Below are positions 41,578 to 49,344 of a stretch of DNA of 64,000 bases, piece by piece. This DNA is from Cupriavidus gilardii (GTDB lineage Bacteria; Pseudomonadota; Gammaproteobacteria; Burkholderiales; Burkholderiaceae), in NCBI RefSeq assembly GCF_013314895.1, contig NZ_JABTYE010000009.1, positions 1 through 64,000 of the forward strand, read 5' to 3'. A model generated the notes under the pieces. The model saw only the letters and a list, made by a program, of their open reading frames with translations. It ran no database searches and had not been told where the DNA came from. Position 1 is the stretch's first letter; each line of letters starts with the position of its first letter. The translations under genes were made by a program, and so were the position numbers.

Positions 41578-42045
41578 ATGCAAGACACCGACCTGATCCT
41601 GCGCGAAGTCTCGGGCTCCGACACGGAGCTGCAGCAGCTCGCCGCCCTGCTCGCCACGATGGACGACGAGCCGCCGCTGCCGCTGGCGACCATGCGGGAG
41701 CGTTATGCTGAGATGCGCCGCTATCCCAACTATCGGTGCTACTTCATCGGCGAGGCCGGCGCCGGCGCGGCCTGGGTGCCGCTGGGCACCTTCGCGCTGC
41801 TGGTGTTTCCGGTGATGGTCCACGACGGCCGCCCCGAGGCCATCATCGAATCCGTGGTGGTGGCACCGGCCGCGCGCGGCAAGGGCATCGGCAAGGCGAT
41901 GATGATCGAAGCGATGCGGCTGGCGCGCGAAGCGGGCGCGGCGAAGCTGGCGCTCTCGTCGAATGCCCGGCGCCTGCGCGCGCACGAGTTCTATCGCAGA
42001 CTTGGCTTCACAGAGCACGGCCTGAGCTTCAGTACCGCGCTCTGA
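41578..42045 (+). CDS. GNAT-family N-acetyltransferase
   Basis: A 155-residue acetyltransferase. The acetyl-CoA loop is VVVAPAARGKGIGKAMM, followed by AKLALSSNARRLRAHEFYRRLGF, the standard GNAT motif A-B. It is the fourth gene of the phnCDE unit, 66 bp after phnE. It could be a functional PhnO, which acetylates aminoalkylphosphonates before C-P cleavage, but similarity to PhnO cannot be judged by eye, so no symbol is given. Confidence 0.85.
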   Translation: MQDTDLILREVSGSDTELQQLAALLATMDDEPPLPLATMRERYAEMRRYPNYRCYFIGEAGAGAAWVPLGTFALLVFPVMVHDGRPEAIIESVVVAPAARGKGIGKAMMIEAMRLAREAGAAKLALSSNARRLRAHEFYRRLGFTEHGLSFSTAL

Positions 42046-42064
42046 TCGTCAGACCACTTCGTCG

Positions 42065-42664
42065 TCAGGTCGGTGCGCCGGCTGGTTTCGCGGCCTGCGC
42101 CATGCCGATGGCGTTTGCCAGCGCATCGGCCGCGGACTGCAGCGCCCCGCTGTTGTCGATTTCCACGACGGGGCAATGGGCCGGCACATCGAACGATGCG
42201 GCCGCGCGCGCCAGGCGCCGTGCGATCGCCTCTTCCGATTCGCGGCCACGCTGGCGCAGCCGCGCGGCCAGCGCTTCCGGCGACACGCGCACATGCAGCG
42301 CGCACAGCTTCGGATAGCGTGCCGCCGCTTGCGGCAAGTATTCGCGCGAGCCGTTGACAATGACCTTCACGCCCCGCTCTAGCCATTGCTCGATCTCGAT
42401 GCCGATGCCGTAGTGCAGGCCGTGGCTTTGCCAGTGCATCGCCATGCAGCCCAGCGCGACGCGACGATGGAATTCCTCGCTCGTCAGCGCGACAGACGCT
42501 TCGTTCGCATCCGCCGGGCGGGTGATATAGCGGTGCGCCACGACAAGGCGATCCTCGGCGCTCAGGCGCTCACGCAGCGCCTGCAGCAGCGAATCCTTGC
42601 CGCTGCCCGAGGGGCCCATCAGATAGAACAGGCCGCTGCCGTCCACGCGTGGCGGCGCGCTCAT
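42065..42664 (-). CDS. phnN: Ribose 1,5-bisphosphate phosphokinase PhnN
   Basis: A 199-residue guanylate-kinase-like enzyme. The P-loop is GPSGSGKDS at the N terminus, followed by VAHRYITRPAD, where guanylate kinases have their substrate loop, and VIVNGSREYLPQA. PhnN phosphorylates ribose 1,5-bisphosphate to PRPP, the last step of the C-P lyase pathway. The ATG overlaps the upstream DUF1045 stop as ATGA, so the two are coupled. It converges with the acetyltransferase gene. Confidence 0.93.
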   Translation of the reverse strand: MSAPPRVDGSGLFYLMGPSGSGKDSLLQALRERLSAEDRLVVAHRYITRPADANEASVALTSEEFHRRVALGCMAMHWQSHGLHYGIGIEIEQWLERGVKVIVNGSREYLPQAAARYPKLCALHVRVSPEALAARLRQRGRESEEAIARRLARAAASFDVPAHCPVVEIDNSGALQSAADALANAIGMAQAAKPAGAPT

Positions 42665-43386
42665 GCCGACAGATACGCCGCGCCGGCGCCATCGGTGCAG
42701 CGGCCATCGAAGCCATAGTGGCGTGCGACGACAAAGGGGGGGCCGGGCTCCGGCTGTACGAACACGCTGACGCTGTCGACCCACAGCGGCGTGTCCAGCA
42801 GCACGCCGGCCGCCGACGACAGCTGGGTCAGCGCCGCTGCCTGCTGCTCCGGATCGAGCATGCCGGTCAGCGTGATATGAAAGGTGAAGGTCTCGAGCAC
42901 ATAGGGATAGCCCCAGTCGCGCAGCATTTGCTGCTCCAGCGTGGATAGCCGCTCGGGCTGGCGCCGCGCGATCTCGTCCGGCGTGGCTGGCGCGCGGAAC
43001 CGATCGAGTTCCCGCACGCTTGCATCGGCAAGCTCGTGCATGCGGCGTACGGCGTCGGGCCGATCGGCCAGGCACCACGCCACGAAGCCGCGCAGCGCGC
43101 GCAGCGTCAGGGGAACCTCGAATGGATGCCGGTCGCGGGCGAAGTCCCGCATCGCACTGTCCAGCATCGCGGGCTCGATGCCTTTGGCCAGCCTGAACGG
43201 CGGCTTCAGCGTGGCGTGCAGACCGTAACGGGCCGGGGCCTCGACCCACTCGGCCGGACGCGCCGCCATCCCGGGCGGGAGCGACACCGGCACGCCGCTG
43301 TCGGCATCGCGGCCGAGCCAATGGGTGCCGAAGGTGCGGAACGGCTCATTGGGAGCCAGGTAGATGGCGTATCGATGCGCCGGCAT
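42661..43386 (-). CDS. DUF1045 phosphonate-operon protein, 2H phosphoesterase-like
   Basis: A 241-residue protein of the DUF1045 family that is found in phosphonate operons. Two HxTL motifs are visible, HATL in RYGLHATLKPPF near residue 57 and HITL in ETFTFHITLTG near residue 185; this is the active-site arrangement of the 2H phosphoesterases that open cyclic phosphates. It lies between phnF and phnN and is coupled to phnN. The C-P lyase product is a 1,2-cyclic phosphate of ribose, normally opened by PhnP, and no phnP is seen in the window; this protein is a good candidate for that step. That role is inferred. Confidence 0.88.
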   Translation of the reverse strand: MPAHRYAIYLAPNEPFRTFGTHWLGRDADSGVPVSLPPGMAARPAEWVEAPARYGLHATLKPPFRLAKGIEPAMLDSAMRDFARDRHPFEVPLTLRALRGFVAWCLADRPDAVRRMHELADASVRELDRFRAPATPDEIARRQPERLSTLEQQMLRDWGYPYVLETFTFHITLTGMLDPEQQAAALTQLSSAAGVLLDTPLWVDSVSVFVQPEPGPPFVVARHYGFDGRCTDGAGAAYLSA

Positions 43387-43513
43387 GGTCGTGCTCGCTC
43401 GTAGGTCGGTATGTCCAATCGGCAGGCTAGCCCGGCAAGGTGACAGGCAGATGTCTAGACCAATCGACGAACCGGTCGACCAGCCGAACGCCAGCACCTG
43501 CTCCCGCTGTGGC

Positions 43514-44248
43514 TCAGTCGGCGTCCGACACCGTCAGCTGAACCCAGTCGCCGGCGAAGCGCGTGACACTGTACTGCACCGGCGCGCCGTCGATATCGAC
43601 ATTCAATGCCTCGACCTGCAGCACCGGCCTGGTCTTGGGCTGGTTCAGCAGCCGCGCCACCGGCGCGCTGGGCAGCGCCGCCGTGATGCGCGACCACTTG
43701 CGAGTGTAGTCGGCGATGCCGCATTGCGCGAGGGCGCGCGAGATCGAACGCTGCTCGCGCAATTGGGCATCGAGCTGCGGGAAACGCTGGTAGTCGAAAT
43801 AGTGTTCGGCCACGTCGATGGGGCGGCCCTCTGCCTTGCCGACCATCTGAACATGCAGCACCGGTGCGGTGCGGGCGAGCCCGAGATGCCGCGCGACCTC
43901 GGGCAGGCGGCTAACCTGGCTGGTGACGACCTCGGTATGGCCGCGCATCCCTTGCGCGGCCAGGTTCTGCGAGAAGCGGGTGCGCCTGGCGATTGCGTAG
44001 TCGATCGCATGCTCCTGCACGAAGGTGCCGCGCCCCTGCTCGATCCGCACCAGGCCGCTCTGCTCGAGCTCGCTCATGGCGCGCCGCACGGTGTGGCGAT
44101 TGACGGCGAAGCGCATCGCCAGTTCGGACTCTGGCGGCAGCTGCTCGCCCGGACCATACAGCTTCTTGCGGATGTCATCGGCCAGCGCCTCCCCGATCTG
44201 GCGCCATACCGCAACGCCCGAGCCCCGTTCGACTTCTCGATCCGACAT
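43514..44248 (-). CDS. phnF: GntR/HutC-family regulator PhnF
   Basis: A 244-residue GntR-type repressor. The N-terminal winged HTH reads GPGEQLPPESELAMRFAVNRHTV, and the C-terminal UTRA effector domain contains DVAEHYFDYQRFPQLDAQL and PVQYSVTRFAGDWVQL. The ATG has AGAGGA 9 nt upstream. It is divergent from phnG; a GT-N-TA-N-AC operator core of the HutC type lies just before the phnG start. It heads the minus-strand phnF-DUF1045-phnN set. Confidence 0.92.
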   Translation of the reverse strand: MSDREVERGSGVAVWRQIGEALADDIRKKLYGPGEQLPPESELAMRFAVNRHTVRRAMSELEQSGLVRIEQGRGTFVQEHAIDYAIARRTRFSQNLAAQGMRGHTEVVTSQVSRLPEVARHLGLARTAPVLHVQMVGKAEGRPIDVAEHYFDYQRFPQLDAQLREQRSISRALAQCGIADYTRKWSRITAALPSAPVARLLNQPKTRPVLQVEALNVDIDGAPVQYSVTRFAGDWVQLTVSDAD

Positions 44249-44293
44249 CGTTGTGATTCCTCTCGTCATTGAAGCGCGGTCATTCCACACGTC

Positions 44294-44345
44294 ATCGCGC
44301 ACTGTTATCGCGCGCTGTTATCGCGCGCTGTCATCACGCGCTGTC
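44294..44345. repeat. Four 13-bp tandem repeats in the phnF-phnG spacer
   Basis: Four units of ATCGCGCGCTGTY follow each other, the last with one change (ATCACGCGCTGTC). Each contains CTGTTAT or CTGTCAT across the unit border, resembling Pho half-sites but with a 13-bp instead of an 11-bp period. They lie 46 bp upstream of the phnF start. Confidence 0.8.
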
Positions 44346-44421
44346 ATTCAGCGGCCATCGTAGCGTGCGATTGTGCCCGAGCGGCGTGCTCTCGTGCCAG
44401 GTGTCCGATCACGCTTCGGGT

Positions 44422-44455
44422 TCGTCATCAAACAGTCATCCTGCCGTGGTCTAGT
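44422..44455 (+). promoter_or_regulatory. Candidate Pho-box promoter of phnGHIJKLM
   Basis: TCGTCAT-CAAA-CAGTCAT has the 7-4-7 form and matches the Pho box at 14 of 18 positions. TCTAGT, a possible -10, starts exactly 10 nt downstream. Same geometry as upstream of phnC. Confidence 0.55.
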
Positions 44456-44486
44456 AGCGCCGTGCTGTTGCAAATGACATCTACAC

Positions 44487-44494
44487 GTATAGAC
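44487..44494. promoter_or_regulatory. Candidate PhnF operator
   Basis: GTATAGAC is an exact match to the HutC/PhnF-type core GT-N-TA-N-AC, set in the direct repeat ACGTATAG-ACGTATAG. It lies between the predicted transcription start and the phnG ribosome site, where a bound repressor would block elongation or initiation. Confidence 0.55.
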
Positions 44495-44508
44495 GTATAG
44501 GGATGACG

Positions 44509-45030
44509 ATGAAAGGCGAGACGGGCAATACCCGCGGCAATCCCGGCGGCAATGCCGCCGAAGCGGCTCGGGCCGCATGGCTGCGGATCCTGGCGCTGGC
44601 GGACACCGACGCGCTCGACGGTGCTTACCGTCGACTGGGTCAGCAGGCACCGCTGCCGGCCTACCGGCTGCTGCGCAAGCCCGAGTCCGGCATGGCGATG
44701 GTGCGCGGGCGTACCGGCGGCACCGGTGCGCAATTCAATCTCGGCGAGATCACCGTCACGCGTTGCGCGGTGGTGCTGGAACCGGATACGACACAGACCG
44801 AAGCGGCGGCGATCGCAGGCGTGGCTTATGTGATGGGCCGCTGCCGCCGCCATGTCGAACAGGCCGCCGTGCTGGACGCGCTGCTGCAGCGGCCGGAGTG
44901 GCACTCGCGCGTACAGCAGCTCGTGCTCGATCCGTTGGCGCGCGCCCTCGCCGAACGCGACGCGACCGAGGCGGCCACGGCCGCGCAGACCCGCGTCGAA
45001 TTTTTCACGATGGCCCGCGGAGAAGACTGA
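44509..45030 (+). CDS. phnG: C-P lyase subunit PhnG
   Basis: A 173-residue PhnG, part of the PhnGHIJ core that cleaves the carbon-phosphorus bond; with PhnI and PhnH it acts in coupling phosphonate to ATP. Recognised by VRGRTGGTGAQFNLGEITVTRCAV and the C-terminal DATEAATAAQTRVEFFTM. AGGGA lies 5 nt before this ATG; another ATG two codons upstream has no room for a ribosome site. First gene of phnGHIJKLM. Confidence 0.93.
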   Translation: MKGETGNTRGNPGGNAAEAARAAWLRILALADTDALDGAYRRLGQQAPLPAYRLLRKPESGMAMVRGRTGGTGAQFNLGEITVTRCAVVLEPDTTQTEAAAIAGVAYVMGRCRRHVEQAAVLDALLQRPEWHSRVQQLVLDPLARALAERDATEAATAAQTRVEFFTMARGED

Positions 45031-45031
45031 G

Positions 45032-45649
45032 ATGCCGGCCCTCCATGCCATACCGAGCCAATCCACCGCGGCACTGCTGCCCGGCTTCGACAACCCGGTC
45101 GACGACGCGCAGCAGGTCTTCCGCGCAACGCTGCAGGCTTTCTCCCATCCTGGCCGCGTCGAAACGCTGGCCGCCGATTGCGGCGTGCCCGACGGCCTGT
45201 CGCCGGCCATGACGGCGCTGCTGCTGACGCTGGCCGATCCCGATACGCCGGTCTGGCTGCCGGCCGACATGGCCGCATCGGGGGGCGCGTTCCTGCGCTT
45301 TCACTGCGGCTGCCCGCTGGTGGACGATGTCGCCGCGGCGCAATTCGTCTGCGTGCCGGCAGGCCATGTCTGGCCTGCGTTGAATCGCTGTGCGCAAGGC
45401 GATCCGGCGTTTCCGGACCGCTCGGCCACGCTGATCGCCGAGGTCGCTTCGCTGGACCACGGCGACACGCTGACGCTGCGCGGCCCCGGCATCGAGACCA
45501 CGCGCAATCTGCGGGCCGGCGGCCTGCCGGACGACTTCCGCCGGCAATGGCAAGCCAACCATGCCGCCTTCCCGCTCGGCGTAGACCTGCTGCTCACCGC
45601 CGGCGAGCGCATTTGCGCGCTGCCGCGCACCACATTGGTGGAGGACTGA
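45032..45649 (+). CDS. phnH: C-P lyase subunit PhnH
   Basis: A 205-residue PhnH, structural subunit of the C-P lyase core. It opens ALLPGFDNPVDDAQQVFRA, typical of PhnH, with the later block GDTLTLRGPGIETTRNLRAGG and the C-terminal PLGVDLLLTAGERICALPRT. The ATG is 1 nt after the phnG stop, with GGAG in the phnG 3' end. Confidence 0.95.
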   Translation: MPALHAIPSQSTAALLPGFDNPVDDAQQVFRATLQAFSHPGRVETLAADCGVPDGLSPAMTALLLTLADPDTPVWLPADMAASGGAFLRFHCGCPLVDDVAAAQFVCVPAGHVWPALNRCAQGDPAFPDRSATLIAEVASLDHGDTLTLRGPGIETTRNLRAGGLPDDFRRQWQANHAAFPLGVDLLLTAGERICALPRTTLVED

Positions 45650-45650
45650 T

Positions 45651-46859
45651 ATGTACGTTGCAGTCAAGGGCGGAGAACGCGCCATCCTCAACTCGTACCG
45701 GCTGGTCGACATGTACCGCCGCGGCGATCCCTCGGTGCCGGAATTGACGCTGGCGCAGATCCGCGAACAGATGCCGCTCGCCGTGTCGCGCGTGATGGCC
45801 GAAGGCTCGCTGTACGACCCGCATCTGGCCGCACTGGCATTGAAGCAGGCCGCCGGAGACCAGATCGAGGCGGTCTTCCTGCTGCGCGCGTATCGCACCA
45901 CGCTGGCACGCTTCGGCTATACGGTGCCGCTCGACACCGGCGCGATGCGGCTGCGCCGGCGAATCTCGTCGACGTTCAAGGATGTGCCGGGCGGGCAGAT
46001 CCTCGGCCCGACCTACGACTACACGCAGCGGCTGCTCGACTTCTCGCTCGAAGCCGAGGGCGCCACGCATCCGCCCGCCGCCGCAGTGGCTACAGCTGCG
46101 GCGAGCACCGCCGAAGTGCAACGGATGCCGCGTGTGACCGACCTGCTGCAAGCCGACGATCTGATCGAGGCCGAGCCGGTTCCGCCCGGCGATCCGGCCC
46201 CGACGGATCTGACGCGCGAGCCGCTGACTTTCCCGGCCGACCGTCCGGCGCGGCTGCAGAATCTGGCACGGGCCGACGAGGGCTTCCTGTTGTCGATGGG
46301 CTATTCGACGCAGCGCGGCTACGGCAATTCGCATCCGTTCGCGGCCGAGATCCGCTACGGCACCGCGGAGGTCGAGCTGTTCGTCGAAGAGCTCGGCTTT
46401 GCCGTGACGATCGGCGAGATCGAGCTGACCGAATGCCAGATGATCAACGACTTCGCCGGCAACGCCGAGGAAGCGCCCTGCTTTACCCGCGGCTATGGCC
46501 TGGTGTTCGGCTACAACGAGCGCAAGGCGATGTCGATGGCGCTGGTCGATCGCGCGATGCGCGCCGCGGAACTGGGCGAAGCCGCCGACAATCCGGCCAA
46601 CGATATCGAGTTCATGCTGTACCACAGCGACAACGTCGAGGCCTCGGGCTTCGTCCAGCATCTGAAGCTGCCGCATTACGTAGACTTCCAGACCAATCTC
46701 GAACTGCTGCGCCGGCTGCGCGCCCAGCGGCAAGCGGCCGAACCTGTTGCCAGTGCGCCAACGGGACCTGCCGCGATGACGGCAACGACTACGACAACGG
46801 CAACGGGCCGCAACGAAGCGGCGCAGCAGTGCCAAACGCACGAGGAGAGCGTCGCATGA
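45651..46859 (+). CDS. phnI: C-P lyase subunit PhnI
   Basis: A 402-residue PhnI, the subunit that with PhnG, PhnH and PhnL displaces adenine from ATP to form the ribose 5-triphosphate phosphonate. It opens MYVAVKGGERAILNSYRL and contains FLLSMGYSTQRGYGNSHPFAAEIRYG in part and the block TECQMINDFAG, both strongly conserved. The last 40 residues are a low-complexity Ala/Thr tail (ATTTTTATGRNEA), an extension without obvious function. The start is 1 nt after phnH. Confidence 0.95.
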   Translation: MYVAVKGGERAILNSYRLVDMYRRGDPSVPELTLAQIREQMPLAVSRVMAEGSLYDPHLAALALKQAAGDQIEAVFLLRAYRTTLARFGYTVPLDTGAMRLRRRISSTFKDVPGGQILGPTYDYTQRLLDFSLEAEGATHPPAAAVATAAASTAEVQRMPRVTDLLQADDLIEAEPVPPGDPAPTDLTREPLTFPADRPARLQNLARADEGFLLSMGYSTQRGYGNSHPFAAEIRYGTAEVELFVEELGFAVTIGEIELTECQMINDFAGNAEEAPCFTRGYGLVFGYNERKAMSMALVDRAMRAAELGEAADNPANDIEFMLYHSDNVEASGFVQHLKLPHYVDFQTNLELLRRLRAQRQAAEPVASAPTGPAAMTATTTTTATGRNEAAQQCQTHEESVA

Positions 46860-47770
46860 CGACCGCCATCGCGTCCCCTTCGGTGGAAAGCACCACGCCG
46901 GATGGCCACTACAACTTCGGCTACCTCGACGAATCGACCAAGCGCATGCTGCGGCGCGCCCTGCTGAAGGCGGTGGCGATTCCCGGCTACCAGGTCCCGT
47001 TCGGCAGCCGCGAGATGCCGCTGCCCTATGGCTGGGGCACCGGCGGCATCCAGGTGACCGCGGCCATCATCGGCCGCCAGGACGTGCTCAAGGTCATCGA
47101 CCAGGGCTCGGACGACACCACCAATGCGATCAATATCCGCCGCTTCTTCGGCAGGGTGACCGGCGTACGGACCACGGAACGCACGGCGGAGGCGAGCATC
47201 ATCCAGACCCGCCATCGGATCCCCGAAACGCCGCTGCGCGAAGGCCAGACGATGGTGTTCCAGGTACCGATTCCCGAGCCGTTGCGCTGGCTGGAGCCCA
47301 GCGAAACGGAGACGCGCACGATGCATGCGCTGGCCGAATACGGCGCCATGCACGTCAAGCTCTACGAAGACATCGCACGTCACGGCCATATCGCCACGAC
47401 GTACGACTACCCCGTCATCGTCAACCAGCGCTACATGATGCGGCCGTCGCCGATCCCGAAGTTCGACAATCCGAAGCTCGACCGCAACCCGGCGCTGATG
47501 CTGTTCGGCGCCGGCCGCGAAAAACGCGTCTACGCGGTGCCGCCCTACACCTCGGTCAGGAGCCTGGACTTCGTCGACCATCCCTTCACGGTCGAGAAGT
47601 GGTCGAACTGCTGCGCGCAGTGCGGCGCCGCCGACAGCTATCTCGATGAGATCATCACCGACGACGCCGGTACGCGCATGTTCGTCTGCTCCGACACCGA
47701 GTACTGCGCCGATCGCCAGGCCCGGCAGGCTGCCGGCGCCATGGAAGCGGCTGCGGGAGGTGCGCAATGA
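46856..47770 (+). CDS. phnJ: C-P lyase radical-SAM subunit PhnJ
   Basis: A 304-residue PhnJ, the radical SAM enzyme that breaks the C-P bond and yields 5-phosphoribosyl 1,2-cyclic phosphate. All four functional cysteines are in place with exact spacing: Cys253-x2-Cys256-x21-Cys278-x5-Cys284, the first three binding the iron-sulfur cluster and the last serving as thiyl radical. The start overlaps the phnI stop as ATGA. The glycine-rich YGWGTGGIQVTAA near residue 58 is also conserved. Confidence 0.97.
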   Translation: MTTAIASPSVESTTPDGHYNFGYLDESTKRMLRRALLKAVAIPGYQVPFGSREMPLPYGWGTGGIQVTAAIIGRQDVLKVIDQGSDDTTNAINIRRFFGRVTGVRTTERTAEASIIQTRHRIPETPLREGQTMVFQVPIPEPLRWLEPSETETRTMHALAEYGAMHVKLYEDIARHGHIATTYDYPVIVNQRYMMRPSPIPKFDNPKLDRNPALMLFGAGREKRVYAVPPYTSVRSLDFVDHPFTVEKWSNCCAQCGAADSYLDEIITDDAGTRMFVCSDTEYCADRQARQAAGAMEAAAGGAQ

Positions 47771-48543
47771 ACGCGACGCCCTTGCTGTCGGTGCGCGGAC
47801 TGACCCGCACCTGGGACGGTACCCACGGTTGCCATGACGTCAGCTTCGACCTGTATCCCGGCGAAGTGCTGTGCATCGTCGGCGAATCCGGTTCGGGCAA
47901 AAGCACCTTGCTGCAGGCGCTGTCGATGCAGGCGCCGGCCCAGCGCGGCACCGTCAGCTACGACATGCGCGAGTCCGGCCTGACGGACCTTGCCACGCTG
48001 TCGAACGCGAGGCTGCGCCTGCTCGCTCGTACCGACTGGGGCTTCGTGCATCAGCACGCCCGCGACGGTCTCCGGATGCAGGTCAGCGCCGGCGCCAATA
48101 TCGCCGAGCGGCTGATGGCGGTCGGCCAGCGCCATTACGGCGAGCTGCGCGAGATTGCCGGCACCTGGCTGGAGAAGATGGAGATCGACCTCGCGCGCCT
48201 GGACGACACGCCGCATGCGTTCTCCGGCGGCATGCAGCAGCGCCTGCAGATCGCCCGCAATCTGGTCACGCATCCGCGCCTGGTCTTCATGGACGAGCCC
48301 ACCGCATCGCTGGACGTCTCAGTACAAGCCCGGCTGCTCGATCTGCTGCGCCGGCTGGTATCGGACCTCGGGCTTGCCGCCATTCTGGTCACGCACGATC
48401 TTGCCGTGGCACGCCTGCTGGCCCATCGCACGCTGGTAATGCAGGGCGGCCGCGTGGTCGAGCAAGGCCTGACCGATCAGATTCTCGACGATCCGCAGCA
48501 TCCGTATACGCAGCTGTTGGTCTCTTCCATTCTGCAGGGTTGA
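47767..48543 (+). CDS. phnK: C-P lyase ABC-type subunit PhnK
   Basis: A 258-residue ABC ATPase that binds the PhnGHIJ core through PhnJ. Walker A is GESGSGKST, the signature is FSGGMQQRLQIARNL and Walker B LVFMDEP. HQHARDGLRMQVSAGANIAERL is typical of PhnK. It is not a transporter component. The start overlaps the phnJ stop as ATGA. Confidence 0.95.
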   Translation: MNATPLLSVRGLTRTWDGTHGCHDVSFDLYPGEVLCIVGESGSGKSTLLQALSMQAPAQRGTVSYDMRESGLTDLATLSNARLRLLARTDWGFVHQHARDGLRMQVSAGANIAERLMAVGQRHYGELREIAGTWLEKMEIDLARLDDTPHAFSGGMQQRLQIARNLVTHPRLVFMDEPTASLDVSVQARLLDLLRRLVSDLGLAAILVTHDLAVARLLAHRTLVMQGGRVVEQGLTDQILDDPQHPYTQLLVSSILQG

Positions 48544-48546
48544 ACC

Positions 48547-49275
48547 ATGACGCAAGCAGAGCGCGCACAGACGCTGATCGAGGTCCGCGGCCTCGGCAAG
48601 ATGTTCACCTTGCACAACCAGGGCGGCATTCGCCTGCCGGTGCTGCAGACGGTCGATTTCGACGCCGCGCGGGGCGAATGCCTGGTATTGTCGGGCCGCT
48701 CCGGCACCGGCAAGAGCACCTTGCTGCGATGCCTGTATGGCAACTATCTGGCCACCGAAGGCAGCATCCGGCTGCGCGATACCAGTGCGGACGGCGCGCC
48801 CTGGGTCGAACTGACCGACGCGCCGGAGCAGCGCGTGCTGAAGTTGCGCCGCGACGTGATCGGCTACGTCAGCCAGTTCCTGCGCGCGATTCCGCGTGTC
48901 GGCGCGCTCGACATCGTTGCCGAACCGCTGCAGCAGCGTGGCGTCGACCGCCAGGTGGCGCGCGAGCGCGCCGCGGCACTGCTGGAACGTCTGAACCTGC
49001 CGCGCCGGCTGTGGGACCTGCCGCCCGCGACCTTTTCCGGCGGCGAGCAGCAGCGTGTCAATATCGCCCGCGGGCTGGTTGGCGGCCATTCGATCCTGCT
49101 GCTGGACGAGCCCACCGCCTCGCTCGATGCCGACAACCGTGCCGTGGTGATCGCGCTGATCCGGGAAGCGCTGGCCGAGGGGCGCTGCCTGATCGGCATC
49201 TTCCACGACGAGGCGGTCCGCGATGCGGTCGCCACGCGCCTGCTGCCCCTGCAGCCGGCCACCGCCGTCGCATGA
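48547..49275 (+). CDS. phnL: C-P lyase ABC-type subunit PhnL
   Basis: A 242-residue ABC ATPase required for phosphonate activation with PhnGHI. Walker A is GRSGTGKST, the signature FSGGEQQRVNIARGL and Walker B ILLLDEP. The N-terminal LGKMFTLHNQGGIRLPVLQ and the block VSQFLRAIPRVGALDIVAEPL identify PhnL. It starts 3 bp after phnK. Confidence 0.95.
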   Translation: MTQAERAQTLIEVRGLGKMFTLHNQGGIRLPVLQTVDFDAARGECLVLSGRSGTGKSTLLRCLYGNYLATEGSIRLRDTSADGAPWVELTDAPEQRVLKLRRDVIGYVSQFLRAIPRVGALDIVAEPLQQRGVDRQVARERAAALLERLNLPRRLWDLPPATFSGGEQQRVNIARGLVGGHSILLLDEPTASLDADNRAVVIALIREALAEGRCLIGIFHDEAVRDAVATRLLPLQPATAVA

Positions 49276-49344
49276 CGGGAACCCGAACGACCTTATCCGC
49301 ATCTCAGCCCCGCATCCAGACCGAAAAACGACACGGAGCCGCAC

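Noticed and set aside
44294..44345. Four 13-bp repeats considered as a small CRISPR-like array
   Set aside because: The units are directly adjacent with no spacers, far shorter than CRISPR repeats, and no cas gene is present.
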